Source: Pseudomonas promysalinigenes
GTDB lineage: Bacteria; Pseudomonadota; Gammaproteobacteria; Pseudomonadales; Pseudomonadaceae
Assembly: GCF_014269025.2 (NCBI RefSeq)
Contig: NZ_CP077094.1
Span: 4,154,001 to 4,218,000 of the forward strand
Length of the DNA stretch: 64,000 nt
Direction of reading: 5' to 3'
A program made the position numbers and the translations under genes. Positions 26,329 through 32,046 of this stretch are shown here, in pieces (position 1 is the first letter of the stretch; every line of letters begins with the position of its first letter). The notes beneath the pieces were generated by a model. It saw only the letters and a list, made by a program, of their open reading frames with translations. It did no database searches and was not told where the DNA came from.

Positions 26329-26487
26329 TCAGCGCTTGCACTGAGCGCGAGTTTGGCAGCTTTCGTCAGCCTGAGCGCGCTCTCTTGCTGGTGCTTTCAA
26401 TGCCTCCTGTTTCCAGGCTGGCCATTGTTCGACTTTCTTTCTGCAATCATCCAGATAGCGAAGAAATTCCTGTTTAGCGCCACTCAT
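26329..26487 (-). CDS. Small 52-residue protein overlapping the deaminase gene
   Basis: I do not recognise this protein. It reads MSGAKQEFLRYLDDCRKK at the start and ends ESCQTRAQCKR. It is charged, mostly helical by composition, has a WPAWKQEAL segment (about 22-30) and three cysteines, and no membrane segment. A strong ribosome site AAGGAG stands eight bases before the ATG. The ORF begins 14 bases inside the 3' end of the deaminase gene, and a terminator follows its stop. So it is very probably translated and co-transcribed with the deaminase. A role as regulator or partner of the deaminase is inference from position only. Confidence 0.72.
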   Translation of the reverse strand: MSGAKQEFLRYLDDCRKKVEQWPAWKQEALKAPARERAQADESCQTRAQCKR

Positions 26488-28231
26488 CGGGTTTCTCCTT
26501 CAAGTATGTTGACAGCATAGTGCTTGCTATGGCTTCTCGCTCGATATACGAACATGGCAACATTTGGGTGCGCAATTTAGCATCTGCTTCACGCCAGTCA
26601 ACCACCTGCCCTTCCTCTGTTTTACGTATGACAGGATAGCCACTTCCAAGGTTCGTGGAGAAAAGATCAAAAAAACTGCGTGGTCCTACTCCCATGAATG
26701 GCTCGAAAAAAACACCGTGGTTCGCTTCACACGTAGTGATGGCATCTGAGTGAAACTGCAAAGCCTTACTCTTGGGATAAGGCTCGACATACACAACTCT
26801 TTTTATACCTGCGGCGATAATATGCTTAGCACAGTTATGGCACGGAAAAGTCGTGCAATAGAGTGTACTGCCCAATGGACTGACACCTGTTCGACTCGAA
26901 GATAAAAGAGCTTCCATCTCTGCGTGCACGACCCGACCGTATTCTGTAATGTCTTTAATAGCACTGCTTTTGATCAATGGCGCCAACTCTGCTTTGAGGT
27001 TCTCCGGCACAATCTTGATCAGATGCTCGATGATTGCCTTTTTTTGGGCAGCATTGGAGTCTTCACCTCGCTTGTAGTCCCTGCCGTCCTCAGCGTCAGC
27101 TATTTCATGGGCAGCGTTCTTTTCTGGCCAATAGAGTCCACCGCCAAAGCGAGGAACGTCATTTGCACCAGTGGCAACAATACAGTGATCCTTGGCAATC
27201 ACTGCTCCTACTTGACGAGATAGATCGGCCGAGCGCAACGAAGCAGAAAAGGCCATGAACATGGCGTACTCATCGAATGTAGGCGTGACGTACGGCTTCC
27301 CAAACAGAAGGTCCAATACTCGCCAAACCTGCTTCTTCAGCGCATCATGATTACCGTCATAGCTGACAAAAAAGTCAGATAGATGATACGTATCCCGAGT
27401 ATGCTGGCCGAATTCTTCTTTTTCGTTTTCGTCACGGGAAATAAGATTAGCGACCTGCGCCTCGCTCAACCGGAGGTCCTTGACCAAATACTCGTGCCGA
27501 CGATCATAATCGGCATGCACGCCGACCAGGAAGAACCCCCCAGCATAAATTTTCCTCAGTCGCTGAACTTCATGAGGGCTCTTTAGTGAATTAACAATGT
27601 AAGCATTACGCCGCGGCGCATGCTCAGCACGCAGTTTACCGATAACAGCAGCTGCCCCTAACGCTAGCACAGAATTATCGCGACATTCTTTCCTAAGCCT
27701 ATTACCTTCAGCCATGAACTTATCGATACGATCGTACTCATTATCGACGACCGGTTCCTCGCCCAACATGGCAATAACATCCGAAGAAATTTTTATCTGC
27801 CGTGCACTATAGGAAAAAGCCTTCAAACGTTCCTCAATCAACTGGCACACGGCCCGCAAATCAGTACCTATAGAACCGACCAAACCGATCACAAGTTCAG
27901 AATCCGAATAGGAATCATCCAGAAATGAAGAGTGTAAACCACCCACGTCCGTCGAAAGGTTTCTAATAGTATCACCTGCGGAGCTTGCCAACCCACCAGA
28001 GTAGGGAGCCTCGCTCTGGTTCAAAATACTCGAAATCAACCCTTCAAGTTCATCAGCAGCTGAGGGCTTACCTTGGAAAGTCATATTGCGTGTGCTTGGA
28101 TACCAATTCATCACCCCGCCGCTATTCGATTTGAACTGGTACTGATTAGGGTTCAGCGTTTTCCAGACTCCTGCAGAGTCAAGCCGTGTCAGTTTATCCC
28201 TGAGCTCCTGGTAACTCCCTTCGAAACGCAT
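26474..28231 (-). CDS. Antiphage dCTP/dCMP deaminase-type protein with extra N-terminal domain
   Basis: Likely a nucleotide-depleting defence enzyme of the AvcD/DcdV kind, which deaminates deoxycytidine nucleotides during phage infection. The 585-residue product has three parts. Residues 1-68 form a small domain (YQFKSNSGGVMNWYPS, TFQGKP) resembling TBP-like RNase HIII N-terminal folds by eye. Residues 112-320 form a P-loop kinase-like domain whose Walker A is replaced by GLVGSIGTD. Residues 320-585 form a zinc deaminase with HAE (436-438) and PCxxC (463-467). AAGGAG precedes the ATG. The DNA is visibly richer in AT than its neighbours, suggesting transfer. Deaminase membership is sure; defence function is inferred from the family. 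Confidence 0.85.
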   Translation of the reverse strand: MRFEGSYQELRDKLTRLDSAGVWKTLNPNQYQFKSNSGGVMNWYPSTRNMTFQGKPSAADELEGLISSILNQSEAPYSGGLASSAGDTIRNLSTDVGGLHSSFLDDSYSDSELVIGLVGSIGTDLRAVCQLIEERLKAFSYSARQIKISSDVIAMLGEEPVVDNEYDRIDKFMAEGNRLRKECRDNSVLALGAAAVIGKLRAEHAPRRNAYIVNSLKSPHEVQRLRKIYAGGFFLVGVHADYDRRHEYLVKDLRLSEAQVANLISRDENEKEEFGQHTRDTYHLSDFFVSYDGNHDALKKQVWRVLDLLFGKPYVTPTFDEYAMFMAFSASLRSADLSRQVGAVIAKDHCIVATGANDVPRFGGGLYWPEKNAAHEIADAEDGRDYKRGEDSNAAQKKAIIEHLIKIVPENLKAELAPLIKSSAIKDITEYGRVVHAEMEALLSSSRTGVSPLGSTLYCTTFPCHNCAKHIIAAGIKRVVYVEPYPKSKALQFHSDAITTCEANHGVFFEPFMGVGPRSFFDLFSTNLGSGYPVIRKTEEGQVVDWREADAKLRTQMLPCSYIEREAIASTMLSTYLKEKPDEWR

Positions 28232-28280
28232 TTTTCTCTCCTTGACGATTAAGCAGGGCCGTCAACAATACGCACCAATA

Positions 28281-28308
28281 GTTATAGCTCTGCCCGACCA
28301 TACTTCAA
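28281..28308 (-). promoter_or_regulatory. Candidate promoter of the deaminase unit
   Basis: On the minus strand TTGAAG and TATAAC are 16 bases apart, about 50 bases before the deaminase ATG. A reasonable sigma70 match, not more. Confidence 0.4.
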
Positions 28309-28446
28309 GCACTCAACTTAGACTGATTATTGCTATAGCTCTATATCGAAACAATGCGTAAAGATTCCGAAAGCAGTGTAGGAAATCTTCACTTGCACCA
28401 CGCGGTGGCAAAGGCATAATTTGCACATTTGTAGATGGAAGCAGTC

Positions 28447-28755
28447 ATGACTCGCCAGGCGTTCATACTTGTACTTGCCTTTATGCCCTTCACCGCCCAG
28501 GCCTCCAGCAGCCAAGCCTGGAACGAGCAGCGCCAGCAAATGCTCAAGGCGTGCCTGAACGCCAGTCAGTTCAAAGATGCCCATGCCCGGGGCAAGCCGG
28601 CGGAGTTCGATGACCGGACCGGTTTCAGCGCCCTGCTGATCGAGGGGGTTTACCCACAGAAGCACATGCGCCAACGCAGCGGCACCGAGCTGTGTTTGTA
28701 CGACCGTAAGCAGCAGCAGGCCTACGTCAGCGAATGGAACCCCGACGCCAAGTGA
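28447..28755 (+). CDS. Small secreted protein of unknown function
   Basis: A 102-residue product with a clear signal peptide (MTRQAFILVLAFMPFTAQA, cleavage before SSS). The mature part of about 83 residues has two cysteines (LKACLNAS, TELCLYD) that could form one disulfide, and ends YVSEWNPDAK. I do not recognise the family. The ATG at 28447 with GGAAG five bases before it is preferred over one 12 bases upstream, as it gives a standard signal peptide. The stop overlaps a possible GTG start of the next gene, suggesting coupled translation. Confidence 0.7.
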   Translation: MTRQAFILVLAFMPFTAQASSSQAWNEQRQQMLKACLNASQFKDAHARGKPAEFDDRTGFSALLIEGVYPQKHMRQRSGTELCLYDRKQQQAYVSEWNPDAK

Positions 28756-29486
28756 GCGGCAGCCTACGTTTTGCCTGTACCGGTTGTGGTAAGTGCTGTA
28801 CCGGCCACCATGTGCCGCTGACGTTGGATGAAACGCGCCGATGGGCGGCAGCGGGTGGCCAGGTGATCGTTTTGATCGAGGCCTTTGTGACCGATGGGCC
28901 TGGCATGCCGGTAGAGCAGCGCGAGCATGTGCTGCGCCGCTCCCATGCGGTGCGCTGTGGTGGTGGCCAAGCACGGGTTTCGGTGACCTTCGCGGCTTTC
29001 AATCCCGGGCGCTGTCGCTATTTGTCCGAGGGCGATCTTTGCACCATCTATGAAAGCCGGCCGTTGGTCTGCCGTATTTATCCGGTCGAAATCAACCCGC
29101 ATATCCCGCTGCGACCGCAGAACAAGGATTGCCCTCCCGAAGCGTGGCAACAGGGGCCTGAACTAATCCATGGCGCGCTGCCGGTCGACCGTGCGCTGTT
29201 GGCGCTGGTGGAAGCTTCGCGGCAAGCCGATCGCGAGGATATCGCCGCCAAGGTAGCGGTCTGCGAATGCCTAGGGATGACCACCAGCGCACTCAAAGGC
29301 AACGGTTTTACCGCCTGGTTGCCGGAGATGAAGGCCTTTGCAGCTGCGCTGGAGCAAGTGCCGGCGTTGGCTGATGCCAGTTGGGCACTGCATGTGGAGC
29401 AGCCTGAATTGATGAATGAGTTGCAGGTGTTGGGGCTTGAGACCACGGCCCAAGCGCCAGTCTACTATGCCTTCATTGGGTTCTAG
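28752..29486 (+). CDS. YkgJ-family cysteine cluster protein
   Basis: Cytoplasmic protein of the YkgJ/FliB-like zinc- or iron-chelating group, of unknown reaction. It has the cluster CTGCGKCC near the N-terminus, then CRYL, CTIYESRPLVCRIYP and DCPP, so about eight conserved cysteines fall within the first 130 residues. The GTG at 28752 (giving MSGSLRFACTGC) overlaps the stop of the upstream gene. An in-frame ATG at 28734 is the alternative and would overlap more. The C-terminal 120 residues have no recognised domain. Confidence 0.85.
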   Translation: MSGSLRFACTGCGKCCTGHHVPLTLDETRRWAAAGGQVIVLIEAFVTDGPGMPVEQREHVLRRSHAVRCGGGQARVSVTFAAFNPGRCRYLSEGDLCTIYESRPLVCRIYPVEINPHIPLRPQNKDCPPEAWQQGPELIHGALPVDRALLALVEASRQADREDIAAKVAVCECLGMTTSALKGNGFTAWLPEMKAFAAALEQVPALADASWALHVEQPELMNELQVLGLETTAQAPVYYAFIGF

Positions 29487-29543
29487 GTGAGCCCGTCGGG
29501 CGTCTTCGTGGGTGGGCCGCAAAGCGGCCCCACCCCCCCCGTT

Positions 29544-29795
29544 TCATGTGCGGTGATCGAGGCCGATTTCCATGTCATTGATCAGCGCCTTGGCCATGGC
29601 GCTGAGAATCCGCGCTGCACTGCCTGCGATCAAATTGCCCTCCATCTCCGCCTCTTCGCTCAAGTGGCGGATGCAACCTAACAAGACCGACAACTCATTG
29701 AACGCATGATCGAGCGGGATGCCCGGCTGGATGGCATACAAATCGAGAAAGGTTTCTTTACCGGCTGTGCTGCGCAACTTCAGTTCATTGCTCAT
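29544..29795 (-). CDS. DUF3077-family small protein
   Basis: An 83-residue protein of a family common in Pseudomonas and of unknown function. The FxVxxGxPLxxAxxxLSxLLxxxxHLxxE pattern is visible (DLYAIQPGIPLDHAFNELSV, then CIRHLSEEAEME). AGGAGGT stands five bases before the ATG. The start lies 11 bases inside the upstream DUF6124-like gene, and the two form one unit behind a structured leader. Confidence 0.82.
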   Translation of the reverse strand: MSNELKLRSTAGKETFLDLYAIQPGIPLDHAFNELSVLLGCIRHLSEEAEMEGNLIAGSAARILSAMAKALINDMEIGLDHRT

Positions 29796-30042
29796 GGGGC
29801 ACCTCCTGCAATGCCATATGGGCGAACAGGGTACGCAGCAATTCGGTGAGGATACCGATGTTCACCAACAGGACTTCGCGGTGGACCTCGGCCTCGGTTT
29901 CTAGCAGGAGTTGGATATTGCTCGATAGGCTGTCCATAAGAGCCGCAGCGTGGGGTTTGGCGTCTTCGAAGGTCAGGTCGGCGATGATTGTGATGTACGG
30001 GATAGGGGATGTGGGCGGGGGGTCGGGGACTATTTTTTTCAT
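29785..30042 (-). CDS. DUF6124-like small protein
   Basis: An 85-residue protein beginning MKKIVPDPPP, the proline-rich start typical of DUF6124, followed by helical segments (about 28-80). Function unknown. Members are usually somewhat longer and often sit beside DUF3077 genes, as here. AGGAAAG stands five bases before the ATG. Its 5' leader (about 150 bases) holds a strongly structured element, so regulation at RNA level is possible. Confidence 0.72.
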   Translation of the reverse strand: MKKIVPDPPPTSPIPYITIIADLTFEDAKPHAAALMDSLSSNIQLLLETEAEVHREVLLVNIGILTELLRTLFAHMALQEVPHEQ

Positions 30043-30085
30043 GACGACTTTCCTGAAATTGCTGATGGAAAGCGACCACCGGAGC

Positions 30086-30179
30086 TCTTCTCACGGATTG
30101 GGTGGCAGCCGTACGCGAGGTGAGAAGACCGCGTCCAGGAACCGCGGCCCGGACCAAAGTCCGCACGCGCACGGCTGCC
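30086..30179 (-). ncRNA. Structured leader RNA upstream of the DUF6124/DUF3077 genes
   Basis: On the minus strand, P1 pairs 30166-30179 with 30104-30117 (14 bp, GGCAGCCGT with ACGGCTGCC extended by CGCG). It closes P2 (CGGAC/GTCCG, 30150-30163, loop UUUG) and P3 (CCGCG/CGCGG, 30129-30147). The adjoining UCUUCUCAC (30128-30120) is fully complementary to GUGAGAAGA (30094-30086) beyond P1, giving pseudoknot topology. One P1 pair (30113/30170) is G-U on this strand but A-C on the other, so the minus-strand transcript is the likely folded form. I do not recognise the motif. Confidence 0.6.
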
Positions 30180-30199
30180 ATTAATGATGGCATTCCCGG

Positions 30200-30205
30200 A
30201 TATAG
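30200..30205 (-). promoter_or_regulatory. Candidate -10 for the structured leader
   Basis: CTATAT on the minus strand would start RNA near 30193, about 14 bases before helix P1, and give a leader of about 150 bases. No clear -35 is seen. A 10-bp sequence (CTTCTCACGG on the plus strand) occurs both here (30212-30221) and in the leader (30087-30096). Confidence 0.35.
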
Positions 30206-30299
30206 CCGCAGCTTCTCACGGCCGCTCGCCTTCTGTGGCGAACCGCGAAATTACCGCTGAAGCAGTTCCCCGACTATCAGACGCCATCCGACTCGGGGC

Positions 30300-30362
30300 G
30301 TAGGATAATTCGTCACCCCTGGACTACTGAAGCATTTGGTTTCAGATTCAGAATTCTCCTAC
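30300..30362. repeat. 63-bp inverted-repeat element
   Basis: GTAGGATAATTC (30300-30311) and GAATTCTCCTAC (30351-30362) are complementary at 11 of 12 positions. A separate CCCCGA/TCGGGG hairpin (30268-30298) adjoins it. I do not recognise it; it is non-coding and lies 21 bases before the left target repeat of the fold-back element. Confidence 0.5.
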
Positions 30363-30435
30363 AACCAATCGCAAAAAAGCCCCAATCTGTCACTAGTGCT
30401 GTTCACTTGAGCATTTGAGTCCAGGCTTGGGGTCG

Positions 30436-30471
30436 AAAAATCCGATACCAATGATTTGATGTCGGATTTTT
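30436..30471. terminator. Bidirectional terminator-like hairpin inside the element
   Basis: AAAAATCCGA (30436-30445) pairs with TCGGATTTTT (30462-30471) around a 16-base loop, with a further T run. It would stop transcription in either direction. Confidence 0.65.
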
Positions 30472-30505
30472 TTGGGGTTCAATTTGAGCCTTTTAGCGCC
30501 TGTGA

Positions 30506-30726
30506 GATCGAGCGCCGCCCGCGGCGCATCGCGAGCTGCGCTCGCTCCTACGTTTGTTTCGGGCCAGTAACGCCTGTGGCAGGTGCGCGCGACCGCCTTG
30601 TTTGTACGACGCGATATTGCGTCATGCGCCAAGGCGTTCGCGCGCAAATCCCGCAGGCATAATTGGCCCGAAACAAACGTAGGAGCGAGCAAAGCTCGCG
30701 ATGCGCCGCGCGGGCGGCGCTCGATC
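30506..30726. repeat. Pair of inverted REP-like units
   Basis: A unit of about 61 bp (30506-30566) recurs inverted at 30664-30726, differing by a 2-base indel and a few substitutions. It contains the Pseudomonas-type GCTCGCTCCTACG motif. The inverted symmetry continues weakly inward to a central hairpin (CGCCTTG 30594-30600 with CAAGGCG 30630-30636), so the whole element is close to one large palindrome. Confidence 0.85.
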
Positions 30727-30882
30727 TACGCTCCACCGAAAAACTCACGCCGAGCCTCTAGGCTTAAGTGAACAGCATTACAATCTGTCACCGCTGTCAG
30801 CCAGCCGTCACGCTGCCGACCCGCTCTGCGCGCTATAACTCCACTACAACTCTTCGTCCCCCTGGCCCAGGTGCCCGCGCCG

Positions 30883-32046
30883 ATGCGACGTCCCTCTCGC
30901 GCTGTCCTTATCGCCACGTTGGCACTGCTTGCCCTTGCAGCCCTCGGCCTCTGGTACACCCAGCGCCCGCTCGGCCCTACACCGCACGCGCAAGCGGCGG
31001 TGCCGGTGCGTGTGATCAGCGTCGCCCAGCAGGATGTGCCGCGCTACACCAGCGCCATCGGCTCGGTGCTGTCCTTGCACAGCGTCGAGATCCGCCCCCA
31101 GGTCGAGGGCGTGCTGACCCAAGTGCTGGTCAAAGAAGGCCAGTGGGTAAAGGAAGGCGACCTGCTTGCCACCCTGGACGACCGGGCGATCCGTGCCAGC
31201 CTCGAGCAGGCCCGTGCCCAGCTCGGCCAGAGCCAGGCGCAGATCCAGGGGGCCGACGTCGACCTCAAGCGTTACCGCCTGCTCAGCACCGATAACAGCG
31301 TGTCCAAGCAAACACTCGACCAGCAACAAGCTCTGGTCAACCAGCTGCAGGCCACGGTCAAAGGCAATCAGGCAGCCATCGCCAATGCCCAAGTGCAACT
31401 GTCGTACACCCAGATCCGCTCGCCGGTGACCGGGCGCGTGGGTATCCGCAACGTCGACCCAGGCAACCTGGTGCGCAGCAGCGATACCCAAGGCCTGTTC
31501 AGCGTCACCCAGATCGACCCGATTGCCGTCGAGTTCGCCCTGCCACAACAAATGCTGCCAACGCTGCAAACGTTGCTCAAGGCCCCCACTGCGGCGTTGG
31601 TCGAGGCCTACATGGACGCTGACGGCGAGCGCAGCCTGCTGGGCGAAGGCCACCTGGCCCTGATCGACAACCAGATATCGGCCAACACCGGCACAGTGCG
31701 AGCCAAAGCCGAATTCGACAACAAGGACGGCCGCCTATGGCCCGGGCAACTGGTGACCGTGCGCCTGCGCACCGCAGTCGAGCAGAACGCGTTGGTGGTG
31801 CCGCCGCCAGTGGTGCAACGCGGCATCGATGGGCACTTCGTTTACCGCCTGGACGGTGACAAGGTAACCAGCGTGCCGGTCAAGGTGCTCTATCAGGACA
31901 GCACCCTGAATATCATCGCCGGGGTCAAGCCGGGCGAGCGCCTGGTGCTCGACGGCCAATCGCGGCTCAAGCCCGGATCACGGGTCGAGGTGACTACCGA
32001 CGCACCGCCCCCTGCCGAAATGGCTGACCGCAGGAGCCAGCCATGA
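30883..32046 (+). CDS. RND efflux periplasmic adaptor
   Basis: Membrane fusion protein of a tripartite RND pump, MdtA/MexE-like. The 387-residue product has an N-terminal anchor (about 5-24), a barrel-sandwich domain (VEIRPQVEGVLTQVLVKEGQWVKEGDLLATLD), a coiled-coil hairpin (about 95-150), the return lipoyl half (IRSPVTGRVGIRNVDPGNLV) and beta-barrel domains. The ATG at 30883, with AGGTG nine bases before it, is preferred over a GTG 12 bases upstream. It overlaps the pump gene by four bases. The fold-back element lies about 100 bp upstream. Confidence 0.92.
   Translation: MRRPSRAVLIATLALLALAALGLWYTQRPLGPTPHAQAAVPVRVISVAQQDVPRYTSAIGSVLSLHSVEIRPQVEGVLTQVLVKEGQWVKEGDLLATLDDRAIRASLEQARAQLGQSQAQIQGADVDLKRYRLLSTDNSVSKQTLDQQQALVNQLQATVKGNQAAIANAQVQLSYTQIRSPVTGRVGIRNVDPGNLVRSSDTQGLFSVTQIDPIAVEFALPQQMLPTLQTLLKAPTAALVEAYMDADGERSLLGEGHLALIDNQISANTGTVRAKAEFDNKDGRLWPGQLVTVRLRTAVEQNALVVPPPVVQRGIDGHFVYRLDGDKVTSVPVKVLYQDSTLNIIAGVKPGERLVLDGQSRLKPGSRVEVTTDAPPPAEMADRRSQP

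Larger units (their letters stand above)
30394..30780. mobile_element. IS4-like fold-back element (MITE-like)
   Basis: A 387-bp non-coding element with 19-bp terminal inverted repeats: TAGTGCTGTTCACTTGAGC at 30394-30412, complementary at 17 of 19 to 30762-30780. It is flanked by an 11-bp direct repeat CAATCTGTCAC (30383-30393 and 30781-30791), as left by transposition. The ends resemble those of IS4 (TAATGCCGATCAGTTAAG, from memory), and IS4-family target duplications are about this length. No transposase is present, so it would need one in trans. Confidence 0.8.

Noticed and set aside
28232..28446. Possible AvcI-like regulatory RNA upstream of the deaminase
   Set aside because: The region has a promoter candidate but I see no strong internal fold or terminator before the ATG, so no RNA gene is called.
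28333..28974. 213-codon minus-strand ORF overlapping the secreted protein and YkgJ genes
   Set aside because: Opposes two better-supported genes and shows no recognisable domain.
30456..30771. Short ORFs in both directions within the inverted REP region
   Set aside because: They arise from palindromic REP sequence; mirror-image peptides appear on both strands, with no ribosome sites.
30768..31295. 175-codon ORF over the start of the RND adaptor gene
   Set aside because: Out of frame with the conserved adaptor protein and rich in Arg/Pro/Ala.
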